A DNA stretch of 64,000 nucleotides, taken from positions 1 to 64,000 of the forward strand of contig NW_026870402.1 in the NCBI RefSeq assembly GCF_963576545.1, written 5' to 3'. How positions within the stretch are numbered: position 1 is the first letter of the stretch; each line of letters begins with the position of its first letter. The position numbers and the translations under genes are program-made. This DNA comes from Limanda limanda. Its lineage: Eukaryota; Chordata; Actinopteri; Pleuronectiformes; Pleuronectidae. The notes under the pieces were generated by a model, which searched no databases, had not been told where the DNA came from, and saw nothing but the letters and a program-made list of their open reading frames with translations. Positions 1 through 10,049 of this stretch are shown here, in pieces.

Positions 1-104
1 ACAAGCTCGAAGATGGTACCAATCGATCCGCAGGACCCAAATTAGTCCAGATGCAACCACTTTCCAAGTCTGACCTTCACAAAAAAAGTTATTCAAGAAT
101 ATCT
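1..104 (+). repeat. Partial B monomer at left edge, atypical
   Basis: This is the 3' part of a B unit cut by the window edge. It differs from the consensus in two ways: GCTCGAAGATGG replaces GCTCGGGGATGG, moving it towards the A-type bases, and 4 bp (CTCC) is missing around 70-72, so AAGTCTGACC replaces AAGTCTCTCCGACC. This is the only disruption of the 45-bp shared block by a multi-base deletion in the window. It may mark lower homogenisation towards an array edge further left. Confidence 0.85.
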
Positions 105-288
105 CTTTCTCCTATGTGCTTTCATCCCTAACCCTAACCCTAACCCTTCCGAAAGTCGGAGAAGCTCAAGGATGGTACCGATCGATGCGCACTACCCCAT
201 TTAGTGGGGGTAGAGCCTACTTGCAAGTCTCTCCGACCTTCACAAAAAAAGTTATTCAAGAATATCTCTTTCTCCTATGTGCTTTCAT

Positions 289-309
289 CCCTAACCCTAA
301 CCCTAACCC
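289..309 (-). repeat. Telomere-type tract (TTAGGG on minus strand), representative
   Basis: The plus strand reads CCCTAA three times followed by CCC. Read on the minus strand this is GGG-TTA-GGG-TTA-GGG-TTA-GGG, the TTAGGG telomere repeat. The tract lies at the same place in every A unit, starting about 21 bp after the unit boundary. 285 of 291 A units keep four CCC runs, and six keep three. Four G-runs with TTA loops is the known minimum for an intramolecular telomeric G-quadruplex. The C-rich strand could form an i-motif at low pH. A TRF-type telomere-binding protein could in principle bind here, which is inference. Confidence 0.93.
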
Positions 310-345
310 TTCCGAAAGTCGGAGAAGCTCAAGGATGGTACCGAT

Positions 346-378
346 CGATGCGCGCTACCCCATTTAGTGGGGGTAGAG
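346..378. repeat. Inverted repeat CTACCCC/GGGGTAG in monomer A, representative
   Basis: Each A unit has CTACCCCA, a short TTTAG loop and TGGGGGTAG. The arms pair over 8 bp with one bulged G. Many units carry CAACCCC instead, which removes one pair of the stem. B units have CAGGACCCAAATTAGTCCAG at the aligned place, without this hairpin. A role is unknown. The structure could be a cruciform or a protein site, or be incidental. Confidence 0.7.
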
Positions 379-756
379 CCTACTTGCAAGTCTCTCCGAC
401 CTTCACAAAAAAAGTTATTCAAGAATATCTCTTTCTCCTATGTGCTTTCATCCCTAACCCTAACCCTAACCCTTCCGAAAGTCGGAGAAGCTCAAGGATG
501 GTACCGATCGATGCGCGCTACCCCATTTAGTGGGGGTAGAGCCTACTTGCAAGTCTCTCCGACCTTCACAAAAAAAGTTATTCAAGAATATCTCTTTCTC
601 CTATGTGCTTTCATCCCTAACCCTAACCCTAACCCTTCCGAAAGTCGGAGAAGCTCAAGGATGGTACCGATCGATGCGCGCTACCCCATTTAGTGGGGGT
701 AGAGCCTACTTGCAAGTCTCTCCGACCTTCACAAAAAAAGTTATTCAAGAATATCT

Positions 757-912
757 CCTCAGATTTGGGGGAATTTCGTCGGTCGACCTCTTCCGAAGGT
801 CGTACAAGCTCGGGGATGGTACCAATCGATCCGCAGGACCCAAATTAGTCCAGATGCAACCACTTTCCAAGTCTCTCCGACCTTCACAAAAAAAAGTTAT
901 TCAAGAATATCT
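757..912 (+). repeat. B unit with one extra A in the A tract
   Basis: This B unit is 156 bp because the tract after CTTCAC has eight A instead of seven. It is a homopolymer length change. The corresponding unit in the 2406-bp duplicate (3164) has seven, so the change arose after duplication or is a sequencing error. Confidence 0.85.
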
Positions 913-1075
913 CTTTCTCCTATGTGCTTTCATCCCTAACCCTAACCCTAACCCTTCCGAAAGTCGGAGAAGCTCAAGGATAGTACCGATCGATGCGCGC
1001 TACCCCATTTAGTGGGGGTAGAGCCTACTTGCAAGTCTCTCCGACCTTCACAAAAAAAGTTATTCAAGAATATCT

Positions 1076-1232
1076 CTTTCTCCTATGTGCTTTCATCCCT
1101 AACCCTAACCCTTCCGAAAGTCGGAGAAGCTCAAGGATGGTACCGATCGATGCGCGCAACCCCATTTAGTGGGGGTAGAGCCTACTTGCAAGTCTCTCCG
1201 ACCTTCACAAAAAAAGTTATTCAAGAATATCT
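1076..1232 (+). repeat. A unit with telomere tract shortened by one repeat
   Basis: This A unit is 157 bp because the tract has two CCCTAA repeats before the final CCC, leaving three CCC runs instead of four. It is part of the 2406-bp duplication and its partner is at 3482. With only three G-runs on the minus strand it should not form a one-strand telomeric quadruplex by itself. Confidence 0.92.
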
Positions 1233-1386
1233 CCTCAGATTTGGGGGAATTTCGTCGGTCGACCTCTTCCGAAGGTCGTACAAGCTCGGGGATGGTACCA
1301 ATCGATCCGCAGGACCCAAATTAGTCCAGATGCAACCACTTTCCAAGTCTCTCCGACCTTCAAAAAAAAGTTATTCAAGAATATCT
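1233..1386 (+). repeat. B unit lacking the C before the A tract
   Basis: This B unit is 154 bp: CTTCAC plus seven A has become CTTC plus eight A, a net loss of one base. The same change occurs in the unit at 3639, which argues against a random sequencing error and supports the 2406-bp duplication. Confidence 0.88.
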
Positions 1387-1712
1387 CTTTCTCCTATGTG
1401 CTTTCATCCCTAACCCTAACCCTAACCCTTCCGAAAGTCGGAGAAGCTCAAGGATGGTACCGATCGATGCGCGCTACACCATTTAGTGGGGGTAGAGCCT
1501 ACTTGCAAGTCTCTCCGACCTTCACAAAAAAAGTTATTCAAGAATATCTCTTTCTCCTATGTGCTTTCATCCCTAACCCTAACCCTAACCCTTCCGAAAG
1601 TCGGAGAAGCTCAAAGATGGTACTGATCGATGCGCGCAACCCCATTTAGTGGGGGTAGAGCCTACTTGCAAGTCTCTCCGACCTTCACAAAAAAAGTTAT
1701 TCAAGAATATCT

Positions 1713-1867
1713 CCTCAGATTTGGGGGAATTTCGTCGGTCGACCTCTTCCGAAGGTCGTACAAGCTCGGGGATGGTACCAATCGATCCGCAGGACCCAAA
1801 TTAGTCCAGATGCAACCACTTTCCAAGTCTCTCCGACCTTCACAAAAAAAGTTATTCAAGAATATCT
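1713..1867 (+). repeat. Monomer B, representative copy (155 bp)
   Basis: This is a typical B unit, representative of 106 complete copies. It starts with a 33-bp B-specific segment (a G5 run flanked by ATTT and AATTT, then a GTCGAC site) in place of the 41-bp telomere-bearing segment of A. This swap alone explains the 8-bp length difference. The remaining 122 bp aligns to A without gaps, with about 23 mismatches (81% identity). All the mismatches fall in the first 80 bp. The rest, with one adjoining base, forms the identical 45-bp block. B contains a 6-bp-stem hairpin (CGACCT, 7-base loop, AGGTCG) and the GGTACC-AATCGAT box. GC is about 48%. Confidence 0.95.
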
Positions 1868-3481
1868 CTTTCTCCTATGTGCTTTCATCCCTAACCCTAA
1901 CCCTAACCCTTCCGAAAGTCGGAGAAGCTCAAGGATGGTACCGATCGATGCGCGCTACCCCATTTAGTGGGGGTAGAGCCTACTTGCAAGTCTCTCCGAC
2001 CTTCACAAAAAAAGTTATTCAAGAATATCTCCTCAGATTTGGGGGAATTTCGTCGGTCGACCTCTTCCGAAGGTCGTACAAGCTCGGGGATGGTACCAAT
2101 CGATCCGCAGGACCCAAATTAGTCCAGATGCAACCACTTTCCAAGTCTCTCCGACCTTCACAAAAAAAGTTATTCAAGAATATCTCTTTCTCCTATGTGC
2201 TTTCATCCCTAACCCTAACCCTAACCCTTCCGAAAGTCGGAGAAGCTCAAGGATGGTACCGATCGATGCGCGCTACCCCATTTAGTGGGGGTAGAGCCTA
2301 CTTGCAAGTCTCTCCGACCTTCACAAAAAAAGTTATTCAAGAATATCTCTTTCTCCTATGTGCTTTCATCCCTAACCCTAACCCTAACCCTTCCGAAAGT
2401 CGGAGAAGCTCAAGGATGGTACCGATCGATGCGCGCTACCCCATTTAGTGGGGGTAGAGCCTACTTGCAAGTCTCTCCGACCTTCACAAAAAAAGTTATT
2501 CAAGAATATCTCTTTCTCCTATGTGCTTTCATCCCTAACCCTAACCCTAACCCTTCCGAAAGTCGGAGAAGCTCAAGGATGGTACCGATCGATGCGCGCT
2601 ACCCCATTTAGTGGGGGTAGAGCCTACTTGCAAGTCTCTCCGACCTTCACAAAAAAAGTTATTCAAGAATATCTCTTTCTCCTATGTGCTTTCATCCCTA
2701 ACCCTAACCCTAACCCTTCCGAAAGTCGGAGAAGCTCAAGGATGGTACCGATCGATGCGCGCTACCCCATTTAGTGGGGGTAGAGCCTACTTGCAAGTCT
2801 CTCCGACCTTCACAAAAAAAGTTATTCAAGAATATCTCTTTCTCCTATGTGCTTTCATCCCTAACCCTAACCCTAACCCTTCCGAAAGTCGGAGAAGCTC
2901 AAGGATGGTACCGATCGATGCGCGCTACCCCATTTAGTGGGGGTAGAGCCTACTTGCAAGTCTCTCCGACCTTCACAAAAAAAGTTATTCAAGAATATCT
3001 CTTTCTCCTATGTGCTTTCATCCCTAACCCTAACCCTAACCCTTCCGAAAGTCGGAGAAGCTCAAGGATGGTACCGATCGATGCGCGCTACCCCATTTAG
3101 TGGGGGTAGAGCCTACTTGCAAGTCTCTCCGACCTTCACAAAAAAAGTTATTCAAGAATATCTCCTCAGATTTGGGGGAATTTCGTCGGTCGACCTCTTC
3201 CGAAGGTCGTACAAGCTCGGGGATGGTACCAATCGATCCGCAGGACCCAAATTAGTCCAGATGCAACCACTTTCCAAGTCTCTCCGACCTTCACAAAAAA
3301 AGTTATTCAAGAATATCTCTTTCTCCTATGTGCTTTCATCCCTAACCCTAACCCTAACCCTTCCGAAAGTCGGAGAAGCTCAAGGATAGTACCGATCGAT
3401 GCGCGCTACCCCATTTAGTGGGGGTAGAGCCTACTTGCAAGTCTCTCCGACCTTCACAAAAAAAGTTATTCAAGAATATCT

Positions 3482-3638
3482 CTTTCTCCTATGTGCTTTC
3501 ATCCCTAACCCTAACCCTTCCGAAAGTCGGAGAAGCTCAAGGATGGTACCGATCGATGCGCGCAACCCCATTTAGTGGGGGTAGAGCCTACTTGCAAGTC
3601 TCTCCGACCTTCACAAAAAAAGTTATTCAAGAATATCT
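3482..3638 (+). repeat. A unit with telomere tract shortened by one repeat
   Basis: This is a 157-bp A unit with three CCC runs. It is the duplicate of the unit at 1076, offset by 2406 bp, so it was copied rather than formed independently. Confidence 0.92.
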
Positions 3639-3792
3639 CCTCAGATTTGGGGGAATTTCGTCGGTCGACCTCTTCCGAAGGTCGTACAAGCTCGGGGATG
3701 GTACCAATCGATCCGCAGGACCCAAATTAGTCCAGATGCAACCACTTTCCAAGTCTCTCCGACCTTCAAAAAAAAGTTATTCAAGAATATCT
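3639..3792 (+). repeat. B unit lacking the C before the A tract (duplicate)
   Basis: This is a 154-bp B unit identical in type to the unit at 1233, 2406 bp to its left. Confidence 0.88.
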
Positions 3793-6700
3793 CTTTCTCC
3801 TATGTGCTTTCATCCCTAACCCTAACCCTAACCCTTCCGAAAGTCGGAGAAGCTCAAGGATGGTACCGATCGATGCGCGCTACACCATTTAGTGGGGGTA
3901 GAGCCTACTTGCAAGTCTCTCCGACCTTCACAAAAAAAGTTATTCAAGAATATCTCTTTCTCCTATGTGCTTTCATCCCTAACCCTAACCCTAACCCTTC
4001 CGAAAGTCGGAGAAGCTCAAAGATGGTACTGATCGATGCGCGCAACCCCATTTAGTGGGGGTAGAGCCTACTTGCAAGTCTCTCCGACCTTCACAAAAAA
4101 AGTTATTCAAGAATATCTCCTCAGATTTGGGGGAATTTCGTCGGTCGACCTCTTCCGAAGGTCGTACAAGCTCGGGGATGGTACCAATCGATCCGCAGGA
4201 CCCAAATTAGTCCAGATGCAACCACTTTCCAAGTCTCTCCGACCTTCACAAAAAAAGTTATTCAAGAATATCTCTTTCTCCTATGTGCTTTCATCCCTAA
4301 CCCTAACCCTAACCCTTCCGAAAGTCGGAGAAGCTCAAGGATGGTACCGATCGATGCGCGCTACCCCATTTAGTGGGGGTAGAGCCTACTTGCAAGTCTC
4401 TCCGACCTTCACAAAAAAAGTTATTCAAGAATATCTCCTCAGATTTGGGGGAATTTCGTCGGTCGACCTCTTCCGAAGGTCGTACAAGCTCGGGGATGGT
4501 ACCAATCGATCCGCAGGACCCAAATTAGTCCAGATGCAACCACTTTCCAAGTCTCTCCGACCTTCACAAAAAAAGTTATTCAAGAATATCTCTTTCTCCT
4601 ATGTGCTTTCATCCCTAACCCTAACCCTAACCCTTCCGAAAGTCGGAGAAGCTCAAGGATGGTACCGATCGATGCGCGCTACCCCATTTAGTGGGGGTAG
4701 AGCCTACTTGCAAGTCTCTCCGACCTTCACAAAAAAAGTTATTCAAGAATATCTCTTTCTCCTATGTGCTTTCATCCCTAACCCTAACCCTAACCCTTCC
4801 GAAAGTCGGAGAAGCTCAAGGATGGTACCGATCGATGCGCGCTACCCCATTTAGTGGGGGTAGAGCCTACTTGCAAGTCTCTCCGACCTTCACAAAAAAA
4901 GTTATTCAAGAATATCTCTTTCTCCTATGTGCTTTCATCCCTAACCCTAACCCTAACCCTTCCGAAAGTCGGAGAAGCTCAAGGATGGTACCGATCGATG
5001 CGCGCTACCCCATTTAGTGGGGGTAGAGCCTACTTGCAAGTCTCTCCGACCTTCACAAAAAAAGTTATTCAAGAATATCTCTTTCTCCTATGTGCTTTCA
5101 TCCCTAACCCTAACCCTAACCCTTCCGAAAGTCGGAGAAGCTCAAGGATGGTACCGATCGATGCGCGCAACCCCATTTAGTGGGGGTAGAGCCTACTTGC
5201 AAGTCTCTCCGACCTTCACAAAAAAAGTTATTCAAGAATATCTCCTCAGATTTGGGGGAATTTCGTCGGTCGACCTCTTCCGAAGGTCGTACAAGCTCGG
5301 GGATGGTACCAATCGATCCGCAGGACCCAAATTAGTCCAGATGCAACCACTTTCCAAGTCTCTCCGACCTTCACAAAAAAAGTTATTCAAGAATATCTCT
5401 TTCTCCTATGTGCTTTCATCCCTAACCCTAACCCTAACCCTTCCGAAAGTCGGAGAAGCTCAAGGATGGTACTGATCGATGCGCGCTACCCCATTTAGTG
5501 GGGGTAGAGCCTACTTGCAAGTCTCTCCGACCTTCACAAAAAAAGTTATTCAAGAATATCTCTTTCTCCTATGTGCTTTCATCCCTAACCCTAACCCTAA
5601 CCCTTCCGAAAGTCGGAGAAGCTCAAGGATGGTACCGATCGATGCGCGCAACCCCATTTAGTGGGGGTAGAGCCTACTTGCAAGTCTCTCCGACCTTCAC
5701 AAAAAAAGTTATTCAAGAATATCTCCTCAGATTTGGGGGAATTTCGTCGGTCGACCTCTTCCGAAGGTCGTACAAGCTCGGGGATGGTACCAATCGATCC
5801 GCAGGACCCAAATTAGTCCAGATGCAACCACTTTCCAAGTCTCTCCGACCTTCACAAAAAAAGTTATTCAAGAATATCTCTTTCTCCTATGTGCTTTCAT
5901 CCCTAACCCTAACCCTAACCCTTCCGAAAGTCGGAGAAGCTCAAGGATGGTACCGATCGATGCGCGCTACCCCATTTAGTGGGGGTAGAGCCTACTTGCA
6001 AGTCTCTCCGACCTTCACAAAAAAAGTTATTCAAGAATATCTCTTTCTCCTATGTGCTTTCATCCCTAACCCTAACCCTAACCCTTCCGAAAGTCGGAGA
6101 AGCTCAAGGATGGTACCGATCGATGCGCGCTACCCCATTTAGTGGGGGTAGAGCCTACTTGCAAGTCTCTCCGACCTTCACAAAAAAAGTTATTCAAGAA
6201 TATCTCTTTCTCCTATGTGCTTTCATCCCTAACCCTAACCCTAACCCTTCCGAAAGTCGGAGAAGCTCAAGGATGGTACCGATCGATGCGCGCTACCCCA
6301 TTTAGTGGGGGTAGAGCCTACTTGCAAGTCTCTCCGACCTTCACAAAAAAAGTTATTCAAGAATATCTCTTTCTCCTATGTGCTTTCATCCCTAACCCTA
6401 ACCCTAACCCTTCCGAAAGTCGGAGAAGCTCAAGGATGGTACCGATCGATGCGCGCAACCCCATTTAGTGGGGGTAGAGCCTACTTGCAAGTCTCTCCGA
6501 CCTTCACAAAAAAAGTTATTCAAGAATATCTCCTCAGATTTGGGGGAATTTCGTCGGTCGACCTCTTCCGAAGGTCGTACAAGCTCGGGGATAGTACCAA
6601 TCGATCCGCAGGACCCAAATTAGTCCAGATGCAACCACTTTCCAAGTCTCTCCGACCTTCACAAAAAAAGTTATTCAAGAATATCTCTTTCTCCTATGTG

Positions 6701-7974
6701 CTTTCATCCCTAACCCTAACCCTAACCCTTCCGAAAGTCGGAGAAGCTCAAGGATGGTACCGATCGATGCGCGCTACCCCATTTAGTGGGGGTAGAGCCT
6801 ACTTGCAAGTCTCTCCGACCTTCACAAAAAAAGTTATTCAAGAATATCTCTTTCTCCTATGTGCTTTCATCCCTAACCCTAACCCTAACCCTTCCGAAAG
6901 TCGGAGAAGCTCAAGGATGGTACCGATCGATGCGCGCTACCCCATTTAGTGGGGGTAGAGCCTACTTGCAAGTCTCTCCGACCTTCACAAAAAAAGTTAT
7001 TCAAGAATATCTCTTTCTCCTATGTGCTTTCATCCCTAACCCTAACCCTAACCCTTCCGAAAGTCGGAGAAGCTCAAGGATGGTACCGATCGATGCGCGC
7101 TACCCCATTTAGTGGGGGTAGAGCCTACTTGCAAGTCTCTCCGACCTTCACAAAAAAAGTTATTCAAGAATATCTCTTTCTCCTATGTGCTTTCATCCCT
7201 AACCCTAACCCTAACCCTTCCGAAAGTCGGAGAAGCTCAAGGATGGTACCGATCGATGCGCGCTACCCCATTTAGTGGGGGTAGAGCCTACTTGCAAGTC
7301 TCTCCGACCTTCACAAAAAAAGTTATTCAAGAATATCTCTTTCTCCTATGTGCTTTCATCCCTAACCCTAACCCTAACCCTTCCGAAAGTCGGAGAAGCT
7401 CAAGGATGGTACTGATCGATGCGCGCAACCCCATTTAGTGGGGGTAGAGCCTACTTGCAAGTCTCTCCGACCTTCACAAAAAAAGTTATTCAAGAATATC
7501 TCCTCAGATTTGGGGGAATTTCGTCGGTCGACCTCTTCCGAAGGTCGTACAAGCTCGGGGATGGTACCAATCGATCCGCAGGACCCAAATTAGTCCAGAT
7601 GCAACCACTTTCCAAGTCTCTCCGACCTTCACAAAAAAAGTTATTCAAGAATATCTCTTTCTCCTATGTGCTTTCATCCCTAACCCTAACCCTAACCCTT
7701 CCGAAAGTCGGAGAAGCTCAAGGATGGTACTGATCGATGTGCGCAACCCCATTTAGTGGGGGTAGAGCCTACTTGCAAGTCTCTCCGACCTTCACAAAAA
7801 AAGTTATTCAAGAATATCTCCTCAGATTTGGGGGAATTTCGTCGGTCGACCTCTTCCGAAGGTCGTACAAGCTCGGGGATGGTACCAATCGATCCGCAGG
7901 ACCCAAATTAGTCCAGATGCAACCACTTTCCAAGTCTCTCCGACCTTCACAAAAAAAGTTATTCAAGAATATCT

Positions 7975-8131
7975 CTTTCTCCTATGTGCTTTCATCCCTA
8001 ACCCTAACCCTTCCGAAAGTCGGAGAAGCTCAAGGATGGTACCGATCGATGCGCGCTACCCCATTTAGTGGGGGTAGAGCCTACTTGCAAGTCTCTCCGA
8101 CCTTCACAAAAAAAGTTATTCAAGAATATCT
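7975..8131 (+). repeat. A unit with telomere tract shortened by one repeat
   Basis: This is a 157-bp A unit with three CCC runs, directly following the B unit at 7820. It belongs to the 1918-bp duplication. The next bases read GCGCTACC, unlike the GCGCAACC of the short units at 1076 and 3482. Confidence 0.92.
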
Positions 8132-9892
8132 CTTTCTCCTATGTGCTTTCATCCCTAACCCTAACCCTAACCCTTCCGAAAGTCGGAGAAGCTCAAGGAT
8201 GGTACCGATCGATGCGCGCAACCCCATTTAGTGGGGGTAGAGCCTACTTGCAAGTCTCTCCGACCTTCACAAAAAAAGTTATTCAAGAATATCTCCTCAG
8301 ATTTGGGGGAATTTCGTCGGTCGACCTCTTCCGAAGGTCGTACAAGCTCGGGGATGGTACCAATCGATCCGCAGGACCCAAATTAGTCCAGATGCAACCA
8401 CTTTCCAAGTCTCTCCGACCTTCACAAAAAAAGTTATTCAAGAATATCTCTTTCTCCTATGTGCTTTCATCCCTAACCCTAACCCTAACCCTTCCGAAAG
8501 TCGGAGAAGCTCAAGGATGGTACCGATCGATGCGCGCTACCCCATTTAGTGGGGGTAGAGCCTACTTGCAAGTCTCTCCGACCTTCACAAAAAAAGTTAT
8601 TCAAGAATATCTCTTTCTCCTATGTGCTTTCATCCCTAACCCTAACCCTAACCCTTCCGAAAGTCGGAGAAGCTCAAGGATAGTACCGATCGATGCGCGC
8701 TACCCCATTTAGTGGGGGTAGAGCCTACTTGCAAGTCTCTCCGACCTTCACAAAAAAAGTTATTCAAGAATATCTCTTTCTCCTATGTGCTTTCATCCCT
8801 AACCCTAACCCTAACCCTTCCGAAAGTCGGAGAAGCTCAAGGATGGTACCGATCGATGCGCGCTACCCCATTTAGTGGGGGTAGAGCCTACTTGCAAGTC
8901 TCTCCGACCTTCACAAAAAAAGTTATTCAAGAATATCTCCTCAGATTTGGGGGAATTTCGTCGGTCGACCTCTTCCGAAGGTCGTACAAGCTCGGGGATG
9001 GTACCAATCGATCCGCAGGACCCAAATTAGTCCAGATGCAACCACTTTCCAAGTCTCTCCGACCTTCACAAAAAAAGTTATTCAAGAATATCTCTTTCTC
9101 CTATGTGCTTTCATCCCTAACCCTAACCCTAACCCTTCCGAAAGTCGGAGAAGCTCAAGGATGGTACCGATCGATGCGCGCTACCCCATTTAGTGGGGGT
9201 AGAGCCTACTTGCAAGTCTCTCCGACCTTCACAAAAAAAGTTATTCAAGAATATCTCTTTCTCCTATGTGCTTTCATCCCTAACCCTAACCCTAACCCTT
9301 CCGAAAGTCGGAGAAGCTCAAGGATGGTACTGATCGATGCGCGCAACCCCATTTAGTGGGGGTAGAGCCTACTTGCAAGTCTCTCCGACCTTCACAAAAA
9401 AAGTTATTCAAGAATATCTCCTCAGATTTGGGGGAATTTCGTCGGTCGACCTCTTCCGAAGGTCGTACAAGCTCGGGGATGGTACCAATCGATCCGCAGG
9501 ACCCAAATTAGTCCAGATGCAACCACTTTCCAAGTCTCTCCGACCTTCACAAAAAAAGTTATTCAAGAATATCTCTTTCTCCTATGTGCTTTCATCCCTA
9601 ACCCTAACCCTAACCCTTCCGAAAGTCGGAGAAGCTCAAGGATGGTACTGATCGATGTGCGCAACCCCATTTAGTGGGGGTAGAGCCTACTTGCAAGTCT
9701 CTCCGACCTTCACAAAAAAAGTTATTCAAGAATATCTCCTCAGATTTGGGGGAATTTCGTCGGTCGACCTCTTCCGAAGGTCGTACAAGCTCGGGGATGG
9801 TACCAATCGATCCGCAGGACCCAAATTAGTCCAGATGCAACCACTTTCCAAGTCTCTCCGACCTTCACAAAAAAAGTTATTCAAGAATATCT

Positions 9893-10049
9893 CTTTCTCC
9901 TATGTGCTTTCATCCCTAACCCTAACCCTTCCGAAAGTCGGAGAAGCTCAAGGATGGTACCGATCGATGCGCGCTACCCCATTTAGTGGGGGTAGAGCCT
10001 ACTTGCAAGTCTCTCCGACCTTCACAAAAAAAGTTATTCAAGAATATCT
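9893..10049 (+). repeat. A unit with telomere tract shortened by one repeat
   Basis: This is a 157-bp A unit with three CCC runs. It is the 1918-bp partner of the unit at 7975. Confidence 0.92.

Larger units (their letters stand above)
268..430 (+). repeat. Monomer A, representative copy (163 bp)
   Basis: This is a typical A unit, representative of 291 complete copies. In order it holds: a 41-bp A-specific segment that includes the telomere tract at 289-309; a TCCGA-AAG-TCGGA hairpin; a GGTACC-GATCGAT-GCGC box; a CTACCCC/GGGGTAG inverted repeat; and the 45-bp block shared with B, which includes a seven-A tract. A units differ mainly by point changes: GCGCTACC or GCGCAACC after the GGTACC box, TACCGATC or TACTGATC, and AAGGATGG or AAAGATGG. 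The length is close to a short nucleosome repeat. No function is known. GC is about 47%. Confidence 0.95.
105..5243 (+). repeat. Sub-array I: 2406-bp tandem duplication
   Basis: Complete B units start at 757, 1233, 1713, 2031, 3164, 3639, 4119 and 4437, and everything between them is A. The pattern of B spacing and rare variants from about 757 to 2759 recurs 2406 bp later, from about 3164 to 5165. Shared rare markers are GGATAGTACC (near 980 and 3387), a 6-bp-short telomere tract (units 1076 and 3482), a B unit lacking one C before the A tract (1233 and 3639), CTACACCATT (near 1474 and 3880) and AAAGATGGTACTG (near 1614 and 4020). The period equals 11 A plus 4 B minus 7 bp (the 6-bp and 1-bp deletions). 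The copies differ by the extra A in the B unit at 757. Confidence 0.9.

Noticed and set aside
289..309. True chromosome-end telomere
   Set aside because: Each tract is only 21 bp and is embedded in a complex monomer. No long pure CCCTAA stretch is present.
1713..1867. CENP-B box in B (TTTCGTCGGTCGACC) or A (TTCCGAAAGTCGG)
   Set aside because: Neither fits the core TTCG-N4-A-N2-CGGG on either strand, so a centromere role is not supported by this motif.
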